Positions 35,668-46,868 of a stretch of DNA of 64,000 nucleotides are shown piece after piece; position 1 is the stretch's first letter; the number at the start of each line of letters is the position of its first letter. Source of the DNA: Myrmaecium sp. VS I D KN 1 (Eukaryota; Ascomycota; Dothideomycetes; Valsariales; Valsariaceae); assembly GCA_019775845.1 (NCBI GenBank), contig JADQAV010000020.1:434001-498000 (forward strand). Direction: 5' to 3'. Under the pieces are notes generated by a model that was not told the DNA's origin, made no database searches, and was given only the letters and a program-made list of their open reading frames with translations. Made by a program: the position numbers and the translations under genes.

Positions 35668-37011
35668 CTAGCCATGAGAGTTAATGCCACTAACCTTGAA
35701 CCACGGGTCCGTGTCCTCTACCGGTATCTCTCCCTTCAATCCGCGGGACTGATCAAAGACTTCGTCGAACTTATGACGCCACTCATCTGGCTTCTCCCAA
35801 GCGAATTCGGGATCACGCAGAAAGAGCCTCAGGAGGTGTCTACCTTCCACATTCCCAGGTCGATCCTTTGGAGTCACCTCGTACTCGGCCCGCGCATGCA
35901 GGACGCTTAGATTGTGGACGAGAACGATATCTCCTTCTTGCCGGTGTATTTGAATACCCAGCTCGCGAGCTGTGGATTGAACGATACTCAGCGCGCGCTT
36001 TTGCGCCTCATTCAGCGAGGGGAAATGCGCAGGACGGGGAATCGTTGGCGTTCCGGTCAAAGGCGCATAGACAAGTTGGAGCATCGGCTTCCTAGCCCCA
36101 TTTTCGTCCGGTGGGGTGAAGAAGAGGGCCGGACCATATTCGATACTGGCTTCTAACTTGGTTTGGCCAGAAGGGAGGCTGATAGCCCGCTTTACCTCCC
36201 AAGGCCAGTCAGGGCTGGCCAAAGTCTGCAACACATCTGGTGCACGGGCGAGGAGAGCGTTGTAGATGGCATGAAAGCTGCAGAGAAACTGCTCTCCTCC
36301 CGATCCTTGAGGCCCAAGAGATGAGAGATACAAGGCCAATATGTCGCCTGAGAAACGATCGGAATGGTAAGCAAGAGGGACTGGAAGCTTGGATCCGGCC
36401 AGCCCTGGCGCGTTCGGTGGCGGAGAGGTAAGGATAGGGGCATGGATGTGAGTCAATGTCTGGTTAGCGAGGCCATCCGTTGCCCGTTGGGGGGCGACGT
36501 GAGAAGTCAGGCCACAGAAGGCGATTATGCTGTCTAATGGGCTAAGAGACAATGCTCGGAGGCCCCTGACAACTGAAACCCCGGCTCCTTGATGGATGTG
36601 CCGACTAAGGGAAGAGAGTTTGGCGCGGAGAGAGGGGGGCAGAGGGAAGGTGGCGGCGTTGATATCAGCGAGGGGTAGAGAGAGCCGTTTGAAGTGCGTG
36701 ATCGCAGCGTCAATGATTCGAAGCTCGAGGGGGTCTAGGGTTGTGGTATAAGAGGAGGGACCGAAAGATGTGGAATCCCAAACGGAGGGACCGTGGATGG
36801 GTGGACAGAGGAAGAGGGTTTGCATCTCGATGGCCGAAATTGGAGACTCCGCTCCCTTGACGGAGTTGAGGCCATCGAGCTTCTCGTTGGAGGCTAGATC
36901 AGAGGAGGAGCCCAGTGAAGAGATGGATTCAAGCGAAGGCTGCCGAGAGAGACTTGCGTGACTATTGGGAGTGGATGACCCGGAGGAGGAGTAAACGGAG
37001 TAAACAGACAT
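35668..37011 (-). CDS. TauD/TfdA-type Fe(II)/2-oxoglutarate dioxygenase
   Basis: Intronless, 447 residues. Members couple decarboxylation of 2-oxoglutarate to oxidation of a small organic acid such as taurine. The iron triad is visible: H216 and D218 in AYHSDRF and distal H372 in NLSVLHARAEYE. Arginines near 391-395 (GRHLLRLFLRDP) should bind the 2-oxoglutarate carboxylate. The first 60 residues are a Ser-rich tail with no signal peptide. The ending FAWEKPDEWRHKFDEVFD is usual for fungal TauD-like enzymes. The substrate cannot be told from sequence; fungal relatives include taurine and gamma-butyrobetaine-like enzymes. A TATATAAA box lies 108 bp upstream on the minus strand (37119-37126). The start is the first in-frame ATG. 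Confidence 0.9.
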   Translation of the reverse strand: MSVYSVYSSSGSSTPNSHASLSRQPSLESISSLGSSSDLASNEKLDGLNSVKGAESPISAIEMQTLFLCPPIHGPSVWDSTSFGPSSYTTTLDPLELRIIDAAITHFKRLSLPLADINAATFPLPPSLRAKLSSLSRHIHQGAGVSVVRGLRALSLSPLDSIIAFCGLTSHVAPQRATDGLANQTLTHIHAPILTSPPPNAPGLAGSKLPVPLAYHSDRFSGDILALYLSSLGPQGSGGEQFLCSFHAIYNALLARAPDVLQTLASPDWPWEVKRAISLPSGQTKLEASIEYGPALFFTPPDENGARKPMLQLVYAPLTGTPTIPRPAHFPSLNEAQKRALSIVQSTARELGIQIHRQEGDIVLVHNLSVLHARAEYEVTPKDRPGNVEGRHLLRLFLRDPEFAWEKPDEWRHKFDEVFDQSRGLKGEIPVEDTDPWFKVSGINSHG

Positions 37012-38850
37012 GATGAGGGTCTTCGAACGACAACCGTCAGATTCAAGCGCAGTTCGTTTGATTTTGAGCCTTGTTCTCTGGAAAGTCCGATTTTCCGTCG
37101 GCCGGGCATGACTTGCTCTTTATATATTGTCTCCCATCCCATTTGAGCCGCATCACGAGAACCTTCATCCCCATAGCGAGCAGACAAGCCTCAACCTTCT
37201 GGCATGGGTCGGACCCCATTTCGATCAGAGCACAGGCTCCGCAACAATCTGCACGAGGCCATGGCATGGCATGGGCATCTAGCAAGCCATGAAGCCAATG
37301 TCGACGATGCGAGGCTCCAGTTATGTCAGCCTCAAGATGCGGCTTAAAACAACTTCATGCTGATTGGGCCCGAAGGATGATACGCGCCCTGGATTCGCCT
37401 GATCTCAACATTGACGGATGCTGAAATCCTTGGAATAGCTCCGTGAGATCTATATTATTTAGACAAGGCCGTCTTTGGGAATTGGGAAACATAGCTCGTC
37501 ATTGGCGGAGCCAGCCTTGTCAGCCTTCATGGCCCAAGTGAGCCGGATGTGCCCTGGTGCCGTCCAACCCTCACCGGGCGAAAGAGCTGGTGGTGACCTC
37601 CCACAGCTGCTGGGGGCGGAGATCCTGCCAGCACAAGCGAGCGAACTTGCAGGGACATTGCCCGGGCTTCGCAAGGCTATTAGGTAGGTTGTGTTGAGCA
37701 TCATGGAGGGGCCCGGCTGCAGCAGGTCCAACGCAGCCACCTCACCTGGTGTTACAAGATCATGCCCCTCAGCTCGTCCGCTTACGACCAATCAAGATAC
37801 TTCAGACGATCGCTTGCGGGGCTGACATCCCACGCAGAGCCTCAAGTCGGTCTTGTTTTGTTTTGTTTTGTTGGTTGGGCTGGATACCTACTACTCCTAG
37901 TAGGTGTGATGACTCGCTCCACCGATCTCAACTTTGTCGGCAACGTCATGCGGCTCTGCTCGGACGGACCAATCAGACATCTCACCTCGATCAGATGTAG
38001 GCTATGTGGTTAGTGTAGTACGTGGTAAGGTACCTGGTACATGAGGCTCCCTTCCGATCCCGAACGTCGAGCTTAACGCTTCTGAGCGCGTATACATAGG
38101 CGTGCGTATCAGGCATCGCTGGGGAGGCGGAAGCGAGGAGGCCTGGATAACCTAACCTGCTGCATTGAATCCGGCTGGGACTATCGCGAATCGTAAGTCC
38201 CCATTCGCGATCGAGCCGCGCTTTCGAGGGCTCGTCGGTAGTGCCTCGTAAGTTCTCCTCCAGCTCCTGGGTTCACATCGATTGAGTCACAAAGAGCTGA
38301 CATCAGCTGCGACATGTTCGGATGGTCTGTTAGCTGAAGAGTTTTACCAAAGGAAAGGTCTACCTCCTAGAGACTAGAAATGGCTACGAACGATAAGACC
38401 CGATCCTTTCTCCTTATTTTCTGGTCTGTACCGACGTAACATAGCGCAGAGTGCACTGCTGGGCCGGTCATATGAATAGATATACCCCCTCATTAAGGAG
38501 AAGCCTTGAAAGTGAGATTTGATTAGACATGCAGAGGTTAGGCCAGCGGAAAGCCAGTTATTGACGGGATTGAGGATGGGAAGGTCACAAGCGATTTCAT
38601 CCACGCTGGCCGGAAATGGTGTCATCGATCGGAAGCAAGGAGCGGGTGGTATAAAGACTCAGCTATGAATCCGAATTGATACCATAGGTACACGTTATAG
38701 AGCTGTTGCCGTTAGAAGATCTCCACCACTGTCTAAGACAGACCATAGCCATCTTGACCATTTTGCACCCGTTATAATAAGATATCCCTGAACATATCGT
38801 CAAGCTACTTCATCCGCACATATGTCCACCCCCGCCCCTCCTCCAAGGCT
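37012..38850. other. Intergenic region, no gene seen
   Basis: 1.8 kb. It contains the dioxygenase promoter, with a TATATAAA on the minus strand at 37119-37126, and the 3' flank of the CCCH gene. A GGTACC patch lies near 38,026. Short frames lack support. Confidence 0.55.
37119..37126 (-). promoter_or_regulatory. Candidate TATA box of the TauD-type gene
   Basis: TATATAAA on the minus strand, about 108 bp before the start codon. Confidence 0.4.
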
Positions 38851-39862
38851 TTATCCCCTCCCCGTCACCTTGAAGTAGTCATCAAGCTCCTGAACCAACC
38901 TTTCCCGTTCCCCCTCGCGTCGGAACGTCGGCATACGCACCCCCGCTTCGCCGCCTTTCGGGTTCTTGCCAACAGCGCCACGCCGCGGATCATAACCGCC
39001 GCCGCCGCCACCTCCGCCGCCGCTACCGTTTGGGGTCGCGTCGACCGCCGCGGTCGCCTCCTTCCGCTCCCCGTCAACGGAGCCCCGCCGCCGCATCAGC
39101 TCTCGGTGCCGCTGCTGTTGCTGCTGCTCTTGCGGCGCCCGCAGCTTCCGCTCCCAGTGCTCGATCTGGGCCGGGGGGTCGTCGGAGCTCCACCAGACGT
39201 GCCGGTAAGGGCAGGTGGTGGAGGTGCACCCCCGGGGACTGTTGGCGAAGAATCGGCAGACGATGGCGTGGTGGGCGTTCGGCGCGGGCCCCAAGGCTGG
39301 GAGGTCCCGATCTGCGTTCTGGAGGCTGGAGGGCCCTGATGTGGGGTTGGTCGGCTTGCCTGGAGCTGGCGGGATTGGGGTCTTTTGGTCGTGCTTCTGT
39401 TGTTGTTGTTGCTGCTTTTGCTTTTGCTGTTGTTGCTGCTGGTGCTGCCGCTGCTGCTCTTCGTCTAACAGCGCTTTGATGTCAGACTCTAAGCTGTTCT
39501 TGCTGGCGATGACGACGGCGTCTGTACCGGCTTTCGGCACCCCGTTGGCTGCACTGCTTGCTATGGGTTGTTGTCAAATCCCCAGACTTCGTCATTTTAC
39601 GTCTTTGGTACTCACGCGGTGGAGCGTCTTGAGGCGATGGTGTCGCTGTCGCGGTATCCGACCTCGACAGGTGCGTCTCGTAGAAGTCGATCTCTTGCTC
39701 GACGCATCCTCTCTGGCGCTCCCTTCCGGCCATGTACCGCTGCTTCTTCTCGATGTCTCGGTGGATCAGGGCGATGTCGGCGGTCATGGCGGTCAGGTTG
39801 CGCCGTGCTTCGGCGAGACGACCTTCGAAGTACTCGTTTGCCATCGGCACGCTGGGATTCAT
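38851..39862 (-). CDS. CCCH zinc-finger protein with coiled coil and poly-Gln tract
   Basis: 318 residues from exons 39862-39616 and 39560-38851. The N-terminus MNPSVPMANEYFEGRLAEARRNL begins a predicted coiled coil of about 60 residues; an ATG at 39844 is an alternative start. A Gln/His/Lys-rich run (about residues 115-140) follows. A CCCH finger lies near 190-210: CRFFANSPRGCTSTTCPYRH, spaced C-x9-C-x4-C-x3-H. The C-terminal part is rich in Gly and Arg and ends LVQELDDYFKVTG. Fingers of this kind usually bind RNA, which suggests a role in mRNA handling, but no orthologue was recognised. The intron carries a TTGACAAC-type branch region and joins the two frames cleanly. Confidence 0.82.
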
Positions 39863-40457
39863 CGTTCTTTGCCTCCAGCAGCTTGGGGCTTTGAATCTTC
39901 ACACCCTGCCTCACATGCCGCTCGATGGGCTTTGTGGGGGTTTTGTGCTGTTTCGGACGATGGAGGAAGGAGCAAACATGCCGGACGCAAACATCATGCG
40001 CCTACCCGAACTACATTGCCGAACTTCCACTTCCAACGGAGAGCATACCTACTAGTAGTTGTCGAGACGGAAAAGCCGAACTTGCAAAAGGAACATGAAG
40101 ACATTAATCTCGATTTCTGCAACAGATTACCTACGACAGAATACACCAGCTTACAATGGGAAAGGAGGTTGGTTGGTGCCGAGGGGAAGAAGAACCGCGG
40201 CAGAGCCACCAGGTCTGATGCGATCCATTCATCGCCATCCATAGCCCCGTCACCAACAGAATGGGAAAAAAGCAAAAGAGAGAAAAAGGAGGGGCAACTA
40301 AAGCACCGGGGATGCAAGAAATGCGAACGGAGCGCAGGATAACGACAACCGTTCAAACTACCAAATCCGTGAACCTGATCCATAGGCATTCTCATCCCGC
40401 CCGGACGACACCCACCCATCAAGCTCAACTAGTCCCATTCCTCTCCACCCCAATAAC
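39863..40457. other. Intergenic region, no gene seen
   Basis: Promoter of the CCCH gene and 3' flank of the Cys-rich gene. Only shadow frames. Confidence 0.55.
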
Positions 40458-41327
40458 CTACGCAGCCACGATAGTCCCGGGCGAGCCGACGCACCTGGTC
40501 CCGGGCGCGACAGCGCCCATGTCGACCCAGCCGCCTTGATCGCAGACCATGTACCCAGCCCCGGCAGCGGTGCACTGCAGCGCGCCATCCAAGGCGCAGC
40601 TCCCATTGGGGCGGGCGCGAATGTAGCGATCGTCGCGGTACCAACCCGCGGGCACGGTGCCGCTGCCGCTGCCCGCGCAGACGGCCGTCCCGCCCACCGT
40701 GGACGCACTGCAGGGGGAGAGGAAGGGGAGACAGTCCATCCCTGCGGCGACGACGCGGGAGGCGCCGTACGTCCACCCTGTCGTCGTCTGGATGCAGGTC
40801 AGGAAGGTGGTCCGAGAGGTGCAGAGGAAGGAGCCTGGGTTGCATGGGAGGTAGGCAGATGGGTCGGTGGCGTACGGCGGCAGACCGTTCGGAGGCGGCG
40901 GGCTGGAGGAGGTGGAGGATGGAGGTGTCGAGGAACGGGTGGTGCGGGTGGATGGTGGGGGAGGGGAGGTGGAGTGGGATGAGAGAGGTGGAACGGAAGA
41001 AATGATAGAGGAGGATGAACGAGGGCGTTGGCTAGAAGACGAAGGGAGTGGCGCCCTGCTCGACGTGAGCGGTGTGCTGGAGCTGCTGGCGCGAGGTCCC
41101 CGGCTTTGGGATGGAGTCGCAGTGACGGTGACGGTGATATCGGGCTCGGTGCAGGGCTCCTCGGACATGGGAGGCGGCGGCGACGGCTTGGAGGTGTGAT
41201 GGCAGGGCTTGCCAGGTGGACAGGAATAAATAAGCGACGTCCTGGTAACGGTGACGTCGTAGTCGCCCTCCGGCGAAGACATGACCGGAGTCGACGTAGG
41301 ACGGTACGGATCGGGCACGCAGGACAT
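40458..41327 (-). CDS. Cys-rich, Ser/Thr/Pro-rich protein with CBM19-like repeats
   Basis: 289 residues in one exon from ATG 41327. The N-terminal half is a Ser/Thr/Pro linker of the kind that is heavily O-glycosylated in secreted fungal proteins. The C-terminal half has two Cys modules: CNPGSFLC...C...C (about 160-205) and CALDGALQC...MVCDQGGWVDMG...PGTRC (about 240-280). The second resembles the chitin-binding CBM19 pattern, so binding to cell-wall polysaccharide is plausible. No hydrophobic signal peptide is visible at this start. A short upstream exon was sought at 41,340-41,480, but the splice that could be seen gives the wrong frame, so the true 5' end may be missing. A long plus-strand frame here is a shadow. 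Confidence 0.68.
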   Translation of the reverse strand: MSCVPDPYRPTSTPVMSSPEGDYDVTVTRTSLIYSCPPGKPCHHTSKPSPPPPMSEEPCTEPDITVTVTATPSQSRGPRASSSSTPLTSSRAPLPSSSSQRPRSSSSIISSVPPLSSHSTSPPPPSTRTTRSSTPPSSTSSSPPPPNGLPPYATDPSAYLPCNPGSFLCTSRTTFLTCIQTTTGWTYGASRVVAAGMDCLPFLSPCSASTVGGTAVCAGSGSGTVPAGWYRDDRYIRARPNGSCALDGALQCTAAGAGYMVCDQGGWVDMGAVAPGTRCVGSPGTIVAA

Positions 41328-41868
41328 GGAGCACTACACGGGATGGAAAAAGAAATTAATAAACCAGGAGAAACCTTCCTACCTCGTCCTCCTTCCCCTC
41401 CTTGGGGGATATGCTGAGTGAAGAGGAACAGAGGGATTCTCCTGCAGGCTCGCGCACCCATGGCACAGCGATCAAATCCGTCACTCTTGAGAGGGTAATT
41501 CGGTCGATGCTCGAACCCGGATCAGGGTGTTTTGATTTAGTTTGGTTTGGTCTGGTTCGAGGAGGCGTCGTCTTCTTCTTCCTTCATGAACTCCTTCACC
41601 AAGCACGACTCCGCCAGCAGCTCTGTCGATGCAATTAACATTATAACACAAATAATAGTCCGTACATACCGGCCCCGACGCTCGACCCGCGCAATGCGTG
41701 TGCACCCTCCTCTCTCTAGTGTAAGTAAGTAACGCCGTCACATGCGATGCAAGCCTTGTTCCGGTATTGGTGAGGGGGTCGTCTCATCTCCAGTCCAATT
41801 GCCGCCCATGCGAGTCCAACATCCCTCTGCGCTCCACTGCCGTCGCATCTGCCCATCCTAGCCCCTCC
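41328..41868. other. Intergenic region, no confirmed gene
   Basis: It may hold an undetected 5' exon of the CBM19-like gene. Otherwise it is the 3' flank of pga2. Confidence 0.5.
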
Positions 41869-42574
41869 TCAATCGACCAAAAACTCCTTGATATCCTCAT
41901 CCTCCATCTCAGCCTTCGATTCAGCCAGCATGCGCTCGTGGCGGGCGAGCTGCTCACGGACGAACTTGCGTTGGCGAAGACGGGCCTTGCGACCCCAATC
42001 CATCGATCCGGACGCGCCCTCCGCGTCGTCCTCGCTATCCGTCTCGCTCTCGACGCCGGGAATGTCGATCTTGGCCCGGACGGCCCGACGCAGCTCGTTC
42101 GGCGACATCTTCGACAGCTCCTCCGCCTCCGCCGCCGAGTCCTTCTCGTGCGCGCGCATCTGCATCTTCGCGCCCACTGGGGAGATGTGTCGTTAGGGCG
42201 GAGGGAACGAGAGACGGTTGGTCGTGCGGGACAAGGAGATTGAGGAGGAAAATACGTACGCTTCATCAGATACGGTCGCAGCAGCGCATACGCGCCCACG
42301 ATAATTACCAGTCGGATGTAATCCTGCGCGCGCATGTTCGAGAATGCTACACGATTTCTCCGTTAGCCCAACCGATCCGGTCGCCCCACGGTTCTACAAC
42401 AGGAGGAAGACAGAGGGGAAAGAGAAAGAAAGAGACAAGACACGTACTATTGCCGGTCTGCGTCTTCAGATTATTCCACCAGATCGGCATCATCGTCAGG
42501 ATGTCGGCCGCGCTGTCCGGGATGGCAGCACCCGTCGCTGAGGAGGACGGGGTAGAGGCGGCGGAGGAGTCCAT
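41869..42574 (-). CDS. pga2: ER trafficking protein Pga2
   Basis: 173 residues from exons 42574-42448, 42346-42260 and 42176-41869. The N-terminus MDSSAASTPSSSATG is followed by MPIWWNNLKTQTGN, then a single membrane segment (YIRLVIIVGAYALLRPYLM, about 52-71) and a charged coiled C-terminus ending MEDEDIKEFLVD. In yeast Pga2 is an ER membrane protein needed for processing of Gas1 and alkaline phosphatase. The layout of a short N-tail, one membrane span and a cytosolic helical tail fits, and the length is close to the family norm. Both splice junctions restore the frame exactly. Confidence 0.85.
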
Positions 42575-43160
42575 GCTTTTTATCTTCTGATGCGTCTGAA
42601 ATTTCTGTCTTATCCAGTCGTCTTGGGAAGAGGAGAACGTTTCGAATGTAGGATATCGTGGAAGGACGGGATGGAGCGTATGACCGGCGACTTGTCGGGG
42701 AGGAATGCAGAGGGGCGCGGCGGTTTGCGGAGAAGGAGGAAGAAGAAGAGGAAGAAGTGAGCGGTGAGAGAGAGATAGACAGAGAGGGAGGGAGGGTAAG
42801 AGAAGAGTTGGAAGAGGGTTTTGTTGAGTTGAGAAAGTTGGATGCGGAGGTAGGTGATGATAAAATCGCGCGCGCACCCACCTAAAGGGGTCCCGGCCAT
42901 CCCTCCCGGCCGGACTCCCGGATGACGGGGTTGGGGTGCCGAGATGTCCGCCAGATCCCGCCCGTCGCTCGGACCTACCAGAACCCTTGCGTTGCGATGC
43001 ACGCGAGACCTCAACGAATTGAATGAATAGATATTCACGGTACAAATCCAAATCGTTCGTTTGTTGCCAGTAGGGGGTATATACAGCATCATCAAGAACC
43101 AACCAAAAAAAGCCATTCAGAACAACGTGCCATATCACGGCCGTTCCTAAGCCTTCTCCT
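42575..43160. other. Intergenic region, no gene seen
   Basis: Pyrimidine-rich on the minus strand near 42,700-42,830, as expected for the leader of pga2. The rest is the 3' flank of the next minus-strand gene. Confidence 0.55.
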
Positions 43161-44771
43161 TCATTCATCGACCTCCTGCACCTCGATGTCGCTACTCGCG
43201 GCGGCGGCGGCGACGCTTGTCCCTTCGCCTTTACCCTCAACACCACCACCATTACCACTTTCCCATTTCCTCTTCCAACCTTCGAGTTGCTTCTCCCTCC
43301 ACCATCGCAACCCCTCCAGTGCCCGCGCCTCACACTCTAACCTCTGGATGCTGCCCTGCAAGCCGCGCACCATCTCCCGACGGGCCTCCGTCACGCCCCT
43401 CCCCCGCCGTCTCGCTTCGACCTCCTTCTCCTTCAGCGCGTTCAGCTCGAGTTGACCGCGCTTTCCATAGCGCTTCAGCTGCTCCAGCGCTCGGTGGGAC
43501 GTCTCGTTGATCTGGCGATACTCCTCCTTTTTCCGGGCAATGAATTCGGCCCGCCGTCGGCGCCGGTCCACGTCGTCCAGCTCCCGGCGCGCCTCCAGCT
43601 GCCGCGCCGCCTCGTCCGCACCCGGCCCGGCCGACGTCGACGCATCCGTCAGCCCGAGCTGCTGCATGCTCACAATCCCCCGCGCGGCCATGATGCTTCC
43701 CTGCTCCACCGTCACTTCCAAGCTCTCCATCACGCACGTCGGACACGGCAGCGCGTGACCGCAGCTGCAATCCAGCCAACTCCTCGCCATCTGCTGCGCC
43801 GATTGCTGCTCCTTCTCCTCCTCATCCTCCTCCTCTTCCTGATGAGTCCGTACCTCGGGCTCGTCCGCGAACGCAACGGCGTTGCGGACCATGCAGCGAC
43901 AGCAGAGCCAGTATCGCTTCGGAGGTTCCGTCGATTTCCCTCCGCTTTGCCCCGCGGAGTGCGGCTGCTGCAGCACCTTGTCCCGCGATTTCGTGCGCGA
44001 ACGCATCGACGGCCGCCGCGATACCGGTGGGCGTGGCAGTACGTTCTCCCGCGACTTCGTCCGCGCTCGGGTCCACGGCCGTCGGATCGGCCCGATCAGT
44101 TGTTTCGGCGTCGCGGACTCCTCGTGCCTGGCTCCTTCGCAGCTCGCGCTCTGATCCTGCTCGGCAGCGGCATCATCGGCATCATCGTCAATCTCTTCTA
44201 TGCGAGGGCCAGTGGGTGAATATTGCCTCCTCACCCCTGGTAGTCTTGAGAAATGCTGCGTGCAAGGATATGGAATCGGCGGAGGTAGGATCTTCGCCTC
44301 CGTGACGGACTGGCGTTTACGCTTCCGACCCGGGGTAAGGGGCCCGACCGGGCCTGCGGAGACTGATAGAGAGGTTGATGTTGGTTGGGTAGAGGGATAG
44401 GAGACGGAAGACGGTGGGGTCGATGCGAGAGCGGGAGGTGTAGCGGTCTCGGTGGTTGCGGAGCGACAGGGGATACATGACCCTTGAAAGATGGAGGGAA
44501 GGAGAAGGGGGTCCGCAGAATACGTGATCGAGGTGGAAGGGCGCGGCGTGGAGGGAAACGTGGAGAAGCTGCTACCGGACGCGGTGATGGTGAAAGTAGT
44601 ACGTTCGTACGAATGCACGGTGGTCGTGCTGCTGATGGTGTGTATGTGGGAGTCTGGGAGGATGGTGTTAGCCTTGCTGCTATAAGGCGGACTGGGGTCG
44701 GAGGGGAAGTGCGCAGCGGCGGAGATCTTCCTGCGATTGACGTAGGGTGTGGGAGATACAAGGAAGAACAT
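43161..44771 (-). CDS. Unknown protein with Cys cluster and long coiled coil
   Basis: One exon. The frame could begin at 44846, but M26 (44771, MFFLVSPTPYVNRR) is the likelier start, giving 536 residues; neither can be proved. The first half is low-complexity Ser/Thr/Pro. Two similar basic blocks (RTKSRENVLPRP and RTKSRDKVLQQP) lie near the middle. A Cys cluster follows, WLCCRCMVRN and then LDCSCGHALPCPTC about 60 residues later, likely a zinc-binding site, with an acidic run between. The final third is a highly charged coiled coil (from about DEAARQLEARRELDD to REKQLEGWKRKWE). No family is recognised. Similar Cys-plus-coil proteins occur in fungi as uncharacterised orthologues. Confidence 0.7.
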   Translation of the reverse strand: MFFLVSPTPYVNRRKISAAAHFPSDPSPPYSSKANTILPDSHIHTISSTTTVHSYERTTFTITASGSSFSTFPSTPRPSTSITYSADPLLLPSIFQGSCIPCRSATTETATPPALASTPPSSVSYPSTQPTSTSLSVSAGPVGPLTPGRKRKRQSVTEAKILPPPIPYPCTQHFSRLPGVRRQYSPTGPRIEEIDDDADDAAAEQDQSASCEGARHEESATPKQLIGPIRRPWTRARTKSRENVLPRPPVSRRPSMRSRTKSRDKVLQQPHSAGQSGGKSTEPPKRYWLCCRCMVRNAVAFADEPEVRTHQEEEEDEEEKEQQSAQQMARSWLDCSCGHALPCPTCVMESLEVTVEQGSIMAARGIVSMQQLGLTDASTSAGPGADEAARQLEARRELDDVDRRRRRAEFIARKKEEYRQINETSHRALEQLKRYGKRGQLELNALKEKEVEARRRGRGVTEARREMVRGLQGSIQRLECEARALEGLRWWREKQLEGWKRKWESGNGGGVEGKGEGTSVAAAAASSDIEVQEVDE

Positions 44772-46868
44772 AATGAGAAAGCAACCACGTCGGGAAAGAA
44801 TATGATAACACGATCGCGGAAGAAGAAGATGCGCATGCGCAACCACAACTCACCTTGCTCCATCCTGCTGAGGTTCATCAATAATCGCGTAAGGGGTACA
44901 GTATGTCGTCAATCGAAGTGTATCACAAGGCCGAATCGTACGTCCGTCGACTGCAACTGCGAAATAGAGGGTATCTTTGCCGAACACCTTGCATAATCCA
45001 AAAACGCGCTGGGTGAATAGATGTTGCTTTTCACGCCGATGCTCCCAAGACGGCCTTTCCTTTTGCTTCCTTGCTTTCTTGCTTTAACGGTGGCGGTTGT
45101 CCATGGGGAGACAGAGTCGGATGATATGAAAGAAAAAAAGAAGAAAGAATGGAAGGTCGAGGAAGTGGGGGAATGGGAACGGGAAGGGAGAAGTCGGGAT
45201 GAGGATATGGTTCGGGAGCTGCCGAGGATGATGAGGATGGGAAGCTACCGTCTGCCGTCGTTTCTCGGTCGTTGTACTCGTGTCACACACATACACACGT
45301 GCGCAACCCCCTTTTCTTTTCTCTTTTCCTTCTCTTGCTTCCTCCTTCCTTTTTTTCTGGTGTCGTGAACGAGGGGGTGTATGTGTGTGGCAATGCGGTA
45401 CCGGTGTCGTGGCGGTGGTGGTAAGCAGTCGAACGACGAGGAAGTAGTTTCCCTGCGCCTCTCTCACTCCCACTCTCTGAATGGAAGAAGCACAAGAAAG
45501 AAAGTGAAGGCGACAAGGCACACACAGCACACCAGAAGAAAAGGGAAAAAAAGAGGGAACCAAAAGGAGCGACACGAGCCTGGGATGGGGGGTTCTTGAA
45601 GCAGCAAACCGCTTCCCTTCCTTCTCTTCCCCCTACGTCAGCTTCCGGGCGGGACAATGGGGGAAATGCTGGAGGCTTCTCTTCCTTGCCGGCCTCGGGA
45701 CGGGCGTGAAAGGGGCGGGCGAGGCTTGGCGCTTCGAGGAGGTTCGGGGAGGCGGGATCGTCGACCGGTTCGGGATGGGCTGCGGACCAATCAGCTACTC
45801 TCCTCCCGTACCTCGTATACATACATACACTAGCACTGTGAGATAGGTGGTTCGGTTCGGCTCGGTTTGAGGAAATCGTGATCGCGAAGAGCTGCCCAGC
45901 GGGCAGGTTTGGCGATCTGAAAGGTGTAGGCAGGCGGCGTGTCGCATTGAGATTTGCTGCAGGACTTGACGTCGATGTCGGTATCACCCAAACAGCCAGA
46001 GGAGTTGGCATCCTGTACAGCATGCAGCATCAGGCTCAAGTAGATAACAAGTTCCTCTAAGCGAGTTGACGTCGTCGTCGTTGGTCGTTCATGCATCCTT
46101 CCCCATCACATCGCGATCCCCTTCGCTCCTCCGTTTATTTCTTCCCGCCGGCGTCGGACCGGATCTCCTAAAAGCCACCCTAACCTAACGCTCTGCAGAA
46201 TGGAGATTTCGGTTCCCGTCCATGGCGATCCAAGGGACCACCTGCACCACCACCAATCACACCTTCAGGGCAGCGTGAGGTACTTGAGTATGTATCACAG
46301 ATAGGTAGGAGTACCACGACAGGTGACTAAAGCCACGTCGTCATTGGGCCAGCTGGCGAGGAAAGAAAGTAGGTACCTAATAGCCGAGGCACAAGTACAG
46401 TACTCCTACGGAGTATACTTGAAGTATTTTTTCGAGATTTGGAGGATTCTTCTTTTTTTTTGGATCGCGAGCAGAGAGGAGGGGGCACGGTGAAAGAGGA
46501 AAGAGTGCAATGACGGGGGATGACGCGCGAATCCGGCGGGCGGATGGATACCTTAGGCACCCTACCTACGGAGTACCTACCTGTCCATCCAGGTACCGGA
46601 GAAGCATGCGAACCGGACAAAAGAAACTCCCAACTGGTGTCAAATCGTTTTCTTTCTTCAGTCTACGGCAACCAAGCTACGGAAGTTCTGCGCTCCTCGC
46701 ATGCCTATTTCTGTCCTTCTCGTGTACAACAATCATCGACTCCAGCAAACACCGCTACCCCAAAACCCGCTCTACACTGTCCGATGAAGATGCCAACAAA
46801 CTCCATCCATGATCCGCGAAAGGTCGTGAGAAGCGACAAAAGCATCCACCGCTCGCTCCGCCCCGCGT
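44772..46868. other. Intergenic region, no gene seen
   Basis: 2.1 kb. It contains purine-rich DNA at about 45,125-45,240 and pyrimidine-rich DNA at about 45,310-45,360. Two GTAC/TACGGAGTA clusters lie at 46,366-46,430 and 46,560-46,600. No open frame has family support. Confidence 0.6.

Noticed and set aside
39215-40342. 375-codon plus-strand frame
   Set aside because: It runs antisense to the CCCH gene; its length comes from the GC- and CAG-rich composition, and the peptide is low-complexity Cys runs opposite the poly-Gln tract.
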